Shown: positions 8,937 to 17,306 of the stretch, piece after piece
Numbering within the stretch: position 1 is the stretch's first letter
Layout of the letters: each line of letters starts with the position of its first letter
The notes under the pieces: model-generated
The model's database searches: none
Told to the model about the DNA's origin: nothing
Seen by the model: the letters and a program-made list of their open reading frames with translations, nothing else
Position numbers and translations under genes: made by a program
NCBI GenBank assembly: GCA_020846535.1
Contig: JADLDR010000054.1
Location: 1 to 32,639, forward strand
DNA from: Armatimonadota bacterium
GTDB lineage: Bacteria; Armatimonadota; JADLDR01
Direction of reading: 5' to 3'
Length of the DNA: 32,639 bases

Positions 8937-10871
8937 CTAATGGAACGTCTGGTAGACCGGGACGTGCCAGAGGACGCCGATGAGGGACCAGACGGCTCCC
9001 GTGAAGTAGTCGCCCAGGATCAGCCCCAGGAAGAGGGGGAGGGTTTTGCGGTAGAGCCGCAGGCCGCCGTAGCGGAGGATGAAGTATTTGACCAGCCAGG
9101 CGATGAAAAAGGGAAGCCAGAGCCAGACCAGGCCCGGGCCGATGCAGTAGCCCAGCGGGTGGAAGGGGAACCAGGCGAATCGGCTCCGCAGCCAGGAGAG
9201 CAGGACGATCAGGGAGGCGGCCCCTCCGATAGCGCCCCAGCGGCCCGGTTCGGCCCGAAAGCCGTAGGTGAGGGCGTTTCCCAGCCAGTCGTAGCTCTCG
9301 TGGCCGGTCCAGACGGCGAAGCCCACGCATTTCGCCAGCGCGCCCTCGGTATAGAAGACGTGCAGGCAGGCCCACATCCCGGCCAGGGTCGCCACTATGA
9401 AAGCTGCCATCATGGGAAGGACGAGGCTGCGGAGGCGGATTCTGTACTCCTGGGCCAGCCGGAAGGCTTCGAGCTGGCTTGGCATGACGTGGCTGCGGTT
9501 AAGACGCCAGTACCAGTGGGAGATGGCGGCGGCGGTCAGGTTGGCCGGGCCGAGGGCCTGGGAACTGAAGAGGCGGAACAGGTTCTTGGGTTCCAGGTCC
9601 CAAACCGTATGCTGGCCTCCGGCCTCTGCCCGCACCCGGGTGATGCAGACCGACACAAGCAGATAGGTCGCCAGCATGATGAACACCCAGAGCAGACTCA
9701 TGCCGGTCATCCACCAGAAACCGGCAAAGACCAGGACGCCGGCCACCAGGCCCCAGAAGGCCATCCGGTAGCTCATCGGCTCTCCGGCATCCGCCCCGGG
9801 CTGCGGCCGCATCGCCAGCCGGAAGACCTGCTTCAGGTAGTGGCGCTGGCCGTAGAACAGGAAGGCTCCGAAGGCGTACCAGGCTCCGATCCCCTGCTCG
9901 CTCGGGAAGGGGAAGTCCGGCACGTCCCCGTAGCCCAGCATATACCCGATCACGGCCTGGGCTTTGATGAACAGATAGAAAAACCAGCAGGAGAAGGAAA
10001 CATCCAGCGGCACGAGGAAGGCCAGCCCGATGGCGAACGGGTAGTAGGTCAGCGCCAGCCCCCCGATGGCCGACAGGGGCGGCGTCGGGAAGCTAATCCA
10101 CCGGGCGCGCACCTGGAAGTAGGGCACGTTGGGATACCACTCATGCAGGCCGTTGAAGACCCCCAGGGTCAGGGCGAAGGCGAACCCCAGCCAGAGGGCC
10201 GGAGAGCGCAAGGTGGATGTCGGGCTGTCCTCTTCGGTCAGGGCCAGCGGCAGGCGGATGATCGGGAAGGCAAGCCGCGTCTGATCCACCCAGGCTTTCC
10301 GGAGGATCACGTTCATGCAGAGCATGATCCAGCCGATGGCAAAGATGAAGAGAGACCAGAAGGCCAGGGGGACCAGCCACATCTTCAGGACGGGCCAGCG
10401 ATAGAGGATGCTGTTGCCGTTGATGTAGCCCTTGAGGAGTTCCTTGTCCCAGACCAGGAGCCAGCGCGGCAGGTGGGGAAACATATACGCTTCCCATTTG
10501 TTTTCCGGGGCGGCGAACCACCGGGCCCAGCCCATCGAGGACATGAGGTTGATGATGAAATCGTGCGTGGCGATGCAGCAGGAGAGTACCAGCATGATGT
10601 AAATGACCGTCATCTCGGCAGGGGTAAGTCTTAGTTTCGGGGCGAAGCGGCGCAAAAGCAGGTTCAGGAGGGCCAGGGCGAAGAGGTAGAAGACGGGGGT
10701 GATGAAGAGGGGGTTGAGGGTGAGAATGACATACCAGCGCAGTTCCGCCACGATGACCCAGTAGACATTGAGGGGCACGAGCAGCAGGCCGATGACCACC
10801 GCCCGGCGGGAGACATTGCTGCTCGCCATTTTGGGCTGAGTCTGTGCGGCTGCCCGTTTAAGGGTGTCCAT
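8937..10871 (-). CDS. DUF6785/DUF6784-type polytopic membrane protein
   Basis: This 644-residue integral membrane protein has about 12-14 hydrophobic helices, starting with AVVIGLLLVPLNVYWVIVAE and ending with LFLGLILGDYFTGAVWSLIG. Conserved-looking features are LTPAEMTVIYIMLVLSCCIATHD near residues 90-110, the long external segment with PENKW, and KAQAVIGYMLGYG. From memory it resembles the DUF6785/DUF6784 proteins of Planctomycetes, Verrucomicrobia and Armatimonadota, distantly like oligopeptide transporters; no transport substrate is established. The start at 10871 has no clear ribosome site, and Met15 is an alternative. It is the first gene of the probable minus-strand operon with the VCBS protein and the isochorismatase-like enzyme. 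Confidence 0.7.
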   Translation of the reverse strand: MDTLKRAAAQTQPKMASSNVSRRAVVIGLLLVPLNVYWVIVAELRWYVILTLNPLFITPVFYLFALALLNLLLRRFAPKLRLTPAEMTVIYIMLVLSCCIATHDFIINLMSSMGWARWFAAPENKWEAYMFPHLPRWLLVWDKELLKGYINGNSILYRWPVLKMWLVPLAFWSLFIFAIGWIMLCMNVILRKAWVDQTRLAFPIIRLPLALTEEDSPTSTLRSPALWLGFAFALTLGVFNGLHEWYPNVPYFQVRARWISFPTPPLSAIGGLALTYYPFAIGLAFLVPLDVSFSCWFFYLFIKAQAVIGYMLGYGDVPDFPFPSEQGIGAWYAFGAFLFYGQRHYLKQVFRLAMRPQPGADAGEPMSYRMAFWGLVAGVLVFAGFWWMTGMSLLWVFIMLATYLLVSVCITRVRAEAGGQHTVWDLEPKNLFRLFSSQALGPANLTAAAISHWYWRLNRSHVMPSQLEAFRLAQEYRIRLRSLVLPMMAAFIVATLAGMWACLHVFYTEGALAKCVGFAVWTGHESYDWLGNALTYGFRAEPGRWGAIGGAASLIVLLSWLRSRFAWFPFHPLGYCIGPGLVWLWLPFFIAWLVKYFILRYGGLRLYRKTLPLFLGLILGDYFTGAVWSLIGVLWHVPVYQTFH

Positions 10872-11020
10872 ACAATTAGAAATTCGACAGACAGGCGGAA
10901 GTTCCTTTTTCGGGGAGGGGAATAGTTCTCAAAATCGGCCAGAGCGCATGATGTAAGAGGTTATAAGCGGGTATAGGTCATCGTAGGGCGCTTTTGATCG
11001 ACTTTGAAACAGCCCTTTCG

Positions 11021-11049
11021 ATCCCGCCCCTTTCTTGACATCCCGCCCC
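11021..11049 (+). repeat. direct repeat at the perR-like promoter
   Basis: ATCCCGCCCC occurs at 11021-11030 and again at 11040-11049, 19 bases apart. The second copy starts in the last base of the -35 box. This spacing of about two helical turns could suit a regulator, but it is not an AT-rich Fur/PerR box. Confidence 0.6.
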
Positions 11050-11064
11050 TGTTCATGGTATCAT
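11035..11064 (+). promoter_or_regulatory. sigma-70 promoter for the PerR-like regulator
   Basis: TTGACA at 11035-11040 and TATCAT at 11059-11064 are separated by 18 bases. Transcription would start near 11071, close to the gene. The match is good for the main housekeeping sigma factor. Confidence 0.7.
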
Positions 11065-11108
11065 AAAACCAGTGTTCGAGAATGCATCCAATTTTAGAAA
11101 GAGTCCAG

Positions 11109-11507
11109 ATGAAGGAGATCATTGCGCTTTTAAGGCGACACGGCATCCAGGCCACGCCGCAGCGGATCGCGATTGCGGAATGCGTCCTGAAGGCGGATGC
11201 CCACCCCACCGCCGACGCCGTGTGGGAGGCTGTGAAGCGCGCGCATCCCACGGTTTCACGCGCCACCGTCTACAACACCCTCCATCTTTTTTGCGAGAGG
11301 AATATGATCAAATCCCAGATTTTGAAGGAGGGGATCGCGGTTTTCGACCGGAACACCGGGCCGCACCATCATTTCATCGATGAGGGGACCGGGGAGATCA
11401 TCGATATCCCCTGGGAATCGCTGGAGGTGATCGGCGAAGAGTCGCTTCAGGGCTTCGAGATCAGAGAATACCAGGTCGTGATCCGGGGGCGAAAAAAGAC
11501 AGGGTGA
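11109..11507 (+). CDS. perR: Fur-family regulator, PerR-like, without CxxC zinc site
   Basis: This 132-residue metalloregulator has a winged helix with recognition helix TVSRATVYNTLHLF (about 48-61) and a dimerisation domain. All five regulatory metal ligands of Bacillus PerR (H37, D85, H91, H93, D104) fall on matching residues here: His32, Asp80, His86, His88 and Asp99. Asp99, rather than Glu, favours a peroxide sensor over Fur. The structural zinc CxxC motifs are absent (DEGT stands at 91-94, and no C-terminal pair exists), as in Irr-like members. The catalase gene follows 83 bases downstream, so it probably represses catalase until metal-catalysed oxidation inactivates it. ATG 11109 fits family N-termini; ATG 11082 is in frame but lacks a ribosome site. 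Confidence 0.83.
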   Translation: MKEIIALLRRHGIQATPQRIAIAECVLKADAHPTADAVWEAVKRAHPTVSRATVYNTLHLFCERNMIKSQILKEGIAVFDRNTGPHHHFIDEGTGEIIDIPWESLEVIGEESLQGFEIREYQVVIRGRKKTG

Positions 11508-11590
11508 GGCGATTGCGTTTTTTTGCCCGCAATCTGGACAAATTCTAAGATTGGATCAAATCCTGAACCATTCCACCGAAGGAGGACACC

Positions 11591-13024
11591 ATGGAAAAGA
11601 AACGGCTGACCACCGACGCCGGAGTTCCGGTAGCCGACAATCAGAACTCGCTGACCGCAGGCCCGCGTGGGCCGCTGCTGGCGCAGGACGCGCCGCTTTT
11701 CGAGAAGCATGCCCACTTCAATCGGGAACGGATCCCGGAGCGGGTCGTCCACGCGAAGGGATCGGGGGCGTACGGCGTCTTCACCGTGACCGGAGATATA
11801 ACCCGGTTCACGAAAGCTGCGATCTTCTCCAGGATCGGCAGGGAAACGGAATGCTTCGTCCGCTTCTCGACCGTGGCCGGGGAGCGCGGTGCCGCGGACG
11901 CGGAGCGCGATGTGCGCGGTTTTGCCGTGAAGTTTTACACAGAAGAGGGAAACTGGGACCTGGTGGGGAACAACACCCCGGTCTTTTTCGTGCGGGATCC
12001 CTACAAGTTCCCGGATTTCATCCACACCCAGAAGCGCGACCCGAAAAGCAACCTGCGGAACCCGACCGCCATGTGGGATTTCTGGTCCCTATCTCCCGAA
12101 TCGCTCCACCAGGCCACGATTCTCTTCTCGGATCGCGGCATCCCGGCAAGCTACCGGCACATGCACGGCTTCGGGAGCCACACCTACAGCTTCATCAGCC
12201 CGGAGAACGAGCGGTTCTGGGTGAAGTTCCACTTCAAGACGCTCCAGGGCATCCGGAACCTGACCGATGGGGAAGCGGTGGCCATCGTCGCAGCAGACCG
12301 GGAAAGCCACCAGCGCGATCTCTTCGAGGCCATCGAGCGCGGGGACTATCCGGGATGGCGGGTGATGGTGCAGATCATGCCGGAAGAGGAGGCGGAGCGC
12401 ACCCCTTACAACCCCTTCGATCTGACCAAGGTGTGGCCTCACGGTGACTACCCGCTCATCGAGGCGGGGATCATGCGCCTGAACCGCAACCCGGACAACT
12501 ACCATGCGGAGGTGGAGCAGTCGGCCTTCTCTCCGGCCAACGCGCCGCCCGGCATCGGTTACAGCCCGGACAAGATGCTCCAGTTCCGGGTCTTCTCCTA
12601 TGCGGACGCCCACCGCTATCGACTCGGGGTCAATTACGAGAGTCTGCCCGTCAACCGCCCGAGATGCGAAGTCGTGAATTACCATAGGGACGGGGCCATG
12701 CGCTTCGACGGGAACGCGGGAGGAGCCGTGAATTACGAGCCCAACAGCTTCGGCGGCCCAATAGAAGACACTCGCCTGAAAGAGCCGCCTCTGCGGATTT
12801 CAGGCGACGCCGACCGCTACGATCACCGCGAGGGCAATGACGACTACACACAGGCGGGCAACCTTTACAGACTGCTGCCTGCCGACGAAAGGGAGCGCCT
12901 CCACCGCGCCATAGCCGGGGCCATGCAGGGCGTCCCGGAAGAGATCGTCCAGCGCCAGATCGCTCATTTCGAGCAAGCCGACCCCGCCTACGCGGAAGGG
13001 GTGCTGAAGGCCCTGAAAGGCTGA
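11591..13024 (+). CDS. katA: monofunctional haem catalase
   Basis: This is a small-subunit catalase of 477 residues that dismutates hydrogen peroxide to water and oxygen. Essential residues are visible: distal His54 in [11 protein letters not shown], Asn127 in [11 protein letters not shown], and the proximal haem ligand Tyr337 in [14 protein letters not shown]. The full domain order is present, including NADPH-binding-region features such as [14 protein letters not shown]. The length fits small-subunit catalases, with no C-terminal flavodoxin-like extension. The start has a strong GGAGGACACC site. It follows the PerR-like regulator on the same strand and ends at a strong hairpin terminator, giving a two-gene peroxide-defence unit. 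Confidence 0.97.
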   Translation: MEKKRLTTDAGVPVADNQNSLTAGPRGPLLAQDAPLFEKHAHFNRERIPERVVHAKGSGAYGVFTVTGDITRFTKAAIFSRIGRETECFVRFSTVAGERGAADAERDVRGFAVKFYTEEGNWDLVGNNTPVFFVRDPYKFPDFIHTQKRDPKSNLRNPTAMWDFWSLSPESLHQATILFSDRGIPASYRHMHGFGSHTYSFISPENERFWVKFHFKTLQGIRNLTDGEAVAIVAADRESHQRDLFEAIERGDYPGWRVMVQIMPEEEAERTPYNPFDLTKVWPHGDYPLIEAGIMRLNRNPDNYHAEVEQSAFSPANAPPGIGYSPDKMLQFRVFSYADAHRYRLGVNYESLPVNRPRCEVVNYHRDGAMRFDGNAGGAVNYEPNSFGGPIEDTRLKEPPLRISGDADRYDHREGNDDYTQAGNLYRLLPADERERLHRAIAGAMQGVPEEIVQRQIAHFEQADPAYAEGVLKALKG

Positions 13025-13065
13025 CCTGCCGGGCAGCCCGCCGGCGAACAGGCGTCCCCGGAGAC

Positions 13066-13105
13066 AAAAAGCCGCGAGACCGGTCGTTCGGTCTCGCGGC
13101 TTTTT
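13066..13105. terminator. bidirectional intrinsic terminator
   Basis: Stem GCCGCGAGACC (13071-13081) pairs perfectly with GGTCTCGCGGC (13090-13100). It is flanked by AAAAA on the left and TTTTT on the right. It can stop catalase transcription on the plus strand and the PEP-CTERM gene on the minus strand. Confidence 0.93.
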
Positions 13106-13123
13106 CCTTAAACGAGGCCGGGC

Positions 13124-13783
13124 TTACGACCGGACGAAGCGGCGGCGCACCGTCCAGGCGAGGCCGAGGAGTCCGTTGCCCAGCACCAGGAGGCTGCCTG
13201 GCTCGGGAACAGGCTCGCAGGTGGCGGAGGCGTAGACGGTGACGCAGTCGTTCTGCCCCTCGCAGGCGAAGAGGTCGTCGAATTTCAACAGCTCGACCGT
13301 ATAGTTTTTACCGTTGGCAAGGAAGCTGACGCTTGCGGGGGTGGTTCCCATCGAAGCCACCGTATCCCCGTTGAGGAAGAAGTTGTTGTCTAAGGCCAGG
13401 TCGTAGGTCAGGGTCTTGACGCCGATGCTGGGGAGCGCGAAGTCCAGGGAGATCTTCAGGTCCACGCCGGTCGCCTCGGTTCCGCCCCATATAAGGCCGT
13501 TGTGGAAGAAAAGATTTCCGATGGCGAAAGGAGACCCGTCGCAATCGCCCGAGAAGGCGATCCCCTGGAAGAGCAGCGAGCTGGGTTTGCCGCCGAACTT
13601 GGCGGGAATCACGGACTTGCCCCACTTGAACAGGTTCGTTCCCTCGCCGCTGACCACTTTTCCCGAAGGGCCGATGGAGTTCTCGAAGATGCCCGAGCCG
13701 GTGCCGGCCACATCGGCGGCGTGGACGGATGCCACCAGAAGCATCAAGCTCAGCAAAACAAGACAGACTTTCAGGTATTTCAT
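13124..13783 (-). CDS. PEP-CTERM sorted extracellular protein (choice-of-anchor K-like)
   Basis: This 219-residue exported protein has a signal peptide (YLKVCLVLLSLMLLVASVHAA) and a canonical C-terminal sorting tail: VPEPGSLLVLGNGLLGLAW, then a basic RRRF end. In known PEP-CTERM systems exosortase removes the tail and the protein is released or anchored in the envelope, often with exopolysaccharide. The body (residues 24-190) is beta-rich, with GSGIFENSIGPSG, GTNLFKWG and GNLFFHNGLIWGGT, resembling choice-of-anchor K domains. Two Cys in SGDCDGS and FACEGQNDC could form disulfides. ATG 13783 is chosen because AAAGGAGG lies just upstream. No exosortase or EPS genes lie in this window. The stop lies 18 bases from the bidirectional terminator. 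Confidence 0.88.
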   Translation of the reverse strand: MKYLKVCLVLLSLMLLVASVHAADVAGTGSGIFENSIGPSGKVVSGEGTNLFKWGKSVIPAKFGGKPSSLLFQGIAFSGDCDGSPFAIGNLFFHNGLIWGGTEATGVDLKISLDFALPSIGVKTLTYDLALDNNFFLNGDTVASMGTTPASVSFLANGKNYTVELLKFDDLFACEGQNDCVTVYASATCEPVPEPGSLLVLGNGLLGLAWTVRRRFVRS

Positions 13784-14082
13784 GTTTCCTCCTTTGAAGA
13801 ACGCTTCGGATGGCGATAAGAAGATGGCCCGGAAAAAGAGCCGAAGCGTTGCGCGATTTTTGGGCCTACGGCTGCATATCGAAGCAGGAGTGATGCCGCT
13901 TGCCACCTCCTCTTTTCCTGAATTTCGATGCGCGGGCCGCCTCAAGATTACAATAATCATATCATCAGTTCGTAAAAATGTATACTGTAAAAATTGCCGG
14001 TTTTTTGTGGAGCCAGCGCGAACTTGACACTCTGCTCTGGCTGTGCTACAATGAGGCCACTTTTTTGTGAAAGGATGATCCC
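13784..14082. other. 299-base divergent intergenic region
   Basis: The gap separates the divergent PEP-CTERM and translin-like genes. The plus-strand half holds the promoter at 14024-14052, and AT-rich sequence lies at 13950-14010. The PEP-CTERM side would carry a 5' leader of up to about 150 bases; no riboswitch consensus, tRNA or further gene was recognised. Confidence 0.6.
14024..14052 (+). promoter_or_regulatory. sigma-70 promoter for the translin-like gene
   Basis: TTGACA at 14024-14029 and TACAAT at 14047-14052 are separated by exactly 17 bases. The ribosome site GAAAGGATGA and ATG 14083 follow closely, giving a leader of about 25 bases. Confidence 0.85.
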
Positions 14083-14709
14083 ATGGAATACCTGGAAGCA
14101 ATCGTCGCCAAGATACGCGGGCGGTTCGATGAGGAGGACAGGGCGCGGGAGGAGGCGTTGAGGCTGTCGCGAGAACTGATCCGCACCTGCGCCCAGTCCA
14201 TTCGGGCGATCCACCGGGCCGAGTTCGAGGGCGCGGAAACGCTGCTGGCCTCCGCCCGCCAGATCGTGGCGAAAATCAAGGACAGGCTGGCCGGTTTTCC
14301 GGATATCTACAACGCGGGATACGTGCAGGATGCCCTGAAAGAGTTTGCGGAGGCCAGCAGCGTTATGGCTTTGGTGCAGGGGCTGCCGCTCCCGGATCCG
14401 GACGAGATCGGGGTGGATTACGCCGCCTACCTGAACGGCCTCGGTGAGGCCATCGGGGAGATGCGCCGCTATATTTTAGATATCATCCGCCAGGGGCGGA
14501 TGGAACGCGGGGACTCGCTCCTCGATCAGATGGATGAAATCTACTTCGCCCTGGTCACCTTCGACTACCCGGACGCCATCACCTCGGGCCTGAGGCGCAC
14601 GACCGATATGGTGCGCGGCGTCCTGGAGCGCACCCGCGGCGACCTGACCCTCACCCTCCAGCAGGATGCTCTGGCCCGGGCCCTCGATGAGGCGAGGCGG
14701 GGAGAGTAG
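14083..14709 (+). CDS. translin-family protein
   Basis: The protein is 208 residues and almost wholly alpha-helical and charged. The opening RAREEALRLSRELIRTCAQSIRAIHRAEFEGAE matches the translin/TRAX pattern, in which a helix with R-E-x-x-x-L-S-R-x-x-x-R is followed by RAIHR. Conserved-looking later helices are YNAGYVQDALKEFAEAS, DYAAYLNGLGEAIGEMRRY and LDQMDEIYFALVTFDYPDAI. Eukaryotic translin/TRAX are RNA/DNA-binding octamers (C3PO); archaeal and bacterial relatives have no fixed role. The catalytic acidic cluster of TRAX is not evident, although E134 and D157 lie in suitable helices. It has its own promoter. The DUF4038 glycosidase gene follows 42 bases downstream on the same strand, so the two may be co-transcribed. 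Confidence 0.72.
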   Translation: MEYLEAIVAKIRGRFDEEDRAREEALRLSRELIRTCAQSIRAIHRAEFEGAETLLASARQIVAKIKDRLAGFPDIYNAGYVQDALKEFAEASSVMALVQGLPLPDPDEIGVDYAAYLNGLGEAIGEMRRYILDIIRQGRMERGDSLLDQMDEIYFALVTFDYPDAITSGLRRTTDMVRGVLERTRGDLTLTLQQDALARALDEARRGE

Positions 14710-14751
14710 GCCGGATAATATCGCACGCATTCACCGATTGGGAGAGAAACC

Positions 14752-16434
14752 ATGATGCGTTCCGGATTTTTGTTCGCTGCGATGGCGACCGCTGCCGCAG
14801 GGCTGTCCGGTTCAGGGGAGGCGGCTGTCCGGCAGTGGGAAGTGTTCGAAATCGAGTGCAGCGCCTCCTCAGAGATGGCGAATCCTTATGCCGAAGGGCT
14901 GCCGGACAAAGGGGAGGCATACCTGAAAGCTGTCTTCAAGCAGGAGGGAAGCGGCGGTAAAGAGTATACAATGGCCGGATTCTGGGACGGAGGCCGCACC
15001 TGGCGGGTGCGGTTCGCTCCGCCCTTGCCCGGCGAATGGACTTATCTGACGGTCTCCAAAGATTCCGGATTGAACGGCAAGAAGGGCCGGTTCGCCTGCC
15101 AGGAGTGGGCGGAGAAAGAGAAGAAGGTCAATTCCACCCGAAGAGGATTCCTGCGCGTTGCACACGGCGGCCCTAGGCCGGGCCGCACCTTCGAGTATGC
15201 GGACGGGACGCCTTTCTTCTGGCTGGGCGATACCTGGTGGAACTGGACCAAGCGGAAAATCACATTCGACAGCTTCCGCAAGTTGGCCGATGACCGGGCC
15301 GAAAAAGGCTTCTCCGTAGGCCATCTCTTTTTTGCGGGGAGTGGCTGGGGCCGGGAGAGTTCCAGCCTGGACAGGACGTACACCCATCCAGACATCGAGC
15401 ACATCCGCAGCATCGAGCGTATGATCGCCTATGCCAATGAAAAAGGGATCACTGTCTGGGTTCACGGCTGGTGGTCCCAGCCGCGCATGAATGAACGGGT
15501 GGGGGAGGAAAACATGCGCCGCTGGTGGCGCTACCTGGTCCACCGGCTTGCCGCCTATAACGTGATCTGGGTACTCGCCGGGGAATACAATATGCACAAC
15601 TACGGCGGCCTGGGGCTTCCGTTCTGGAAAAAGCTGGGGAAGCTGATCAAGGCGGAAGACCCCTACGACCGTATCGTCAGCGCCCATCCCACACCTCCCG
15701 GATGGGAAGGCGGCGCGGACGCTCCGCAGTGGTCTACCACGGAAGTGCTGCACAAAGAAGGCTGGCTCGATTACAACCAGAGCCAGGTCGGCCACGGGCG
15801 CTGGCGTAATGAGATGATTCCGTGGGTCGTCGAGCAGTCTTATCGCCGGAAGCCGCCCAAGCCGATTGTGGTGACCGAACCCTGGTACGAGTTCATCGAA
15901 GGGAATCCCACCGCCCAGGACATCCGCTTCGGCGCGTGGTCGGCCATTCTGTCAGGGGCCGCCGGGCATTCCTATGCCGGAGGGCATGTGTGGAAAGCGC
16001 ACGTCCCGGAGGCTCCGGCAGGGGCGGATACCTGGCCGATGGAGATGGGTTTCGAGGCCAACACCCTGGACTATCCGGGGGCGCGGTCGCTGGGCTTCAT
16101 GACGCGGTTCCTGCGGAGCGTTCCCTGGTGGACGCTCGAACCCCATCCCGAACGGGTATCGGAGAATCCCTCGCGCTACTGTGCGGCAGTGCCCGGCGAG
16201 CGATACCTGGTTTACCTGCGGTGGGGCGGTGTCGCGAAGATCGATCTCAGGCCGTCCAACGAGCAGGATGCATTTCGCTACGAATGGCTGGACCTGACAG
16301 CGGATCGGAAAAGGGAAGGTGGCTCTGTGGGTGGCGGAGCGGTGCGAGCCTTTGCGGCCCCGGGAGACTATCCGGGAACGCTCGAAGCCAAAGACTGGGT
16401 GCTGCATATCTACCGGGCCGAAGAGAGACGGTAG
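14752..16434 (+). CDS. secreted DUF5060/DUF4038 glycoside hydrolase
   Basis: This 560-residue protein has a signal peptide (LFAAMATAAAGLSGSGEAA). A DUF5060-like beta domain covers about residues 27-115 (QWEVFEIE, YTMAGFWDGG, FAPPLPGEWTY). A DUF4038 (beta/alpha)8 barrel covers about 140-450 (GRTFEYADGTPFFWLGDTWW). A C-terminal beta domain, about 460-560, resembles putative collagen-binding modules. Barrel-end glutamates fit a retaining clan GH-A enzyme: Glu278 in WVLAGEYN as acid/base and Glu376 in IVVTEPWYE as nucleophile. Relatives cleave plant cell-wall or acidic polysaccharide side chains, but the substrate here is unknown. The start is ATG 14752 after GGGAGAGAAA, with a second ATG directly behind. 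It acts outside the cytoplasm. Confidence 0.85.
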   Translation: MMRSGFLFAAMATAAAGLSGSGEAAVRQWEVFEIECSASSEMANPYAEGLPDKGEAYLKAVFKQEGSGGKEYTMAGFWDGGRTWRVRFAPPLPGEWTYLTVSKDSGLNGKKGRFACQEWAEKEKKVNSTRRGFLRVAHGGPRPGRTFEYADGTPFFWLGDTWWNWTKRKITFDSFRKLADDRAEKGFSVGHLFFAGSGWGRESSSLDRTYTHPDIEHIRSIERMIAYANEKGITVWVHGWWSQPRMNERVGEENMRRWWRYLVHRLAAYNVIWVLAGEYNMHNYGGLGLPFWKKLGKLIKAEDPYDRIVSAHPTPPGWEGGADAPQWSTTEVLHKEGWLDYNQSQVGHGRWRNEMIPWVVEQSYRRKPPKPIVVTEPWYEFIEGNPTAQDIRFGAWSAILSGAAGHSYAGGHVWKAHVPEAPAGADTWPMEMGFEANTLDYPGARSLGFMTRFLRSVPWWTLEPHPERVSENPSRYCAAVPGERYLVYLRWGGVAKIDLRPSNEQDAFRYEWLDLTADRKREGGSVGGGAVRAFAAPGDYPGTLEAKDWVLHIYRAEERR

Positions 16435-16463
16435 AGAAAGTGCGGTCGAGCCTGCTATATGCT

Positions 16464-16497
16464 GTGGAGAGGGGATGCTCGCCTGTCCCCTCTCCAC
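16464..16497. repeat. 12-bp perfect hairpin after the glycosidase gene
   Basis: GTGGAGAGGGGA (16464-16475) pairs with TCCCCTCTCCAC (16486-16497) around a 10-base loop, 30 bases past the glycosidase stop. No T-run follows, so it is a weak intrinsic terminator at best. It may help define the transcript end. Confidence 0.65.
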
Positions 16498-16620
16498 ACT
16501 TCATAGCTGTAGAGAGCATGGTGTAATTCGGCTCGGACTTTCATTTTGATTTTATGCGCCTGCTTCGGCAAATCCAATAAATAATGTAGTAACCGGCCCA
16601 GACAAGGACGGCGATTTTTA

Positions 16621-16820
16621 CTAAAGCAGGACGCCGGAGTCAAGGTTCCGTTATGGAGCGATCCTGTCCGACCCGTAGGGACAATCCTTGTGATCGCCCG
16701 TTCGCCGATATCGCCTGGCACCGGGCGCACCCGCGGTGACCGATAGCATCTGGTGCAGGGCGAACACCAGGTTCGTCCCTACGGCCTTGTCCCAAGGGAA
16801 TCTGCACCCTGACTTCAACG
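16621..16820. repeat. MITE-like palindromic element, copy 1
   Basis: This copy begins CTAAAGCAGGACGCCGGAG and contains GGAGCGATC...GACCCGTAGGG. It ends with a 57-base block (16758-16814) that recurs exactly at 17234-17290. Within that block CGAACACCAGGTTCG is a near-palindrome. It carries no coding sequence. The right terminus is worn compared with copy 2. It lies in the roughly 900-base gap between the glycosidase and phosphatase genes. Confidence 0.75.
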
Positions 16821-16828
16821 CAATACAA

Positions 16829-16858
16829 AAGAGGGTGCGGCATGCGCCGCGCCCTCTT
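16829..16858. repeat. strong hairpin between the two repeat copies
   Basis: AAGAGGGTGCGGC (16829-16841) pairs with GCCGCGCCCTCTT (16846-16858) around the 4-base loop ATGC, with a single G-T pair. There is no T-tract after it. It could be a terminator for one of the convergent flanking genes or part of the repeat. Confidence 0.65.
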
Positions 16859-16904
16859 GAATCTCCTCGATAATTAGAGGTTATTGGCTGGCGCAAAATG
16901 TTGA

Positions 16905-17306
16905 CTAAGCAGGGTGTCGGAGTCAAGGTTAAGATTTGGAGCGATCTTGGCCGATCCGTAGGGGCGAACACCAGGTTCGCCCCATAGCTATCCAGATAAG
17001 GGGAAAGATCCTCCGCTCCTGGGGGAGGGGTGACCTCTCTCCCCTGGGATGGGTTACCTCTCTCCCCTGGCCCCTCTCCCCGAAGCGGGGAGAGGGGTAG
17101 ACTGTGCGGTGCTTGACGGCCTCATCTGCTCCCCCTGCCCGTTTCGGGAAGGGGGCGGGGGGGTTAGGTAACGGTCTCCCCAAGTCCCGCCCCCCGCCCC
17201 GGCGGGACAGCCATCCTGATCTGGATAGCTATGGGGCGAACACCAGGTTCGTCCCTACGGCCTTGTCCCAAGGGAATCTGCACCCTGACTCCAATGCCCT
17301 GCTTAG
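16905..17306. repeat. MITE-like palindromic element, copy 2, with nested insert
   Basis: The ends form imperfect terminal inverted repeats: CTAAGCAGGGTGTCGGAGTC at the left, and the reverse complement of the right end reads CTAAGCAGGGCATTGGAGTC. Inside is a perfect 20-base inverted repeat, 16978-16997 with 17219-17238 (ATCTGGATAGCTATGGGGCG), which extends into the CGAACACCAGGTTCG palindrome on both sides. The roughly 220-base centre holds further GC-rich repeats, including the hairpin CCCCTCTCCCC (17071-17081) with GGGGAGAGGGG (17087-17097). No credible gene is present. This looks like one repeat family inserted into another. Confidence 0.75.

Noticed and set aside
8940..10634. Long plus-strand open frame antisense to the DUF6785 gene
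   Set aside because: The translation is a highly charged, Gly/Gln/Glu-rich sequence typical of the complement of membrane-helix codons.
13784..13960. Riboswitch (for example cyclic di-GMP) in the PEP-CTERM leader
   Set aside because: I could not match the conserved core of any known class on the minus strand.
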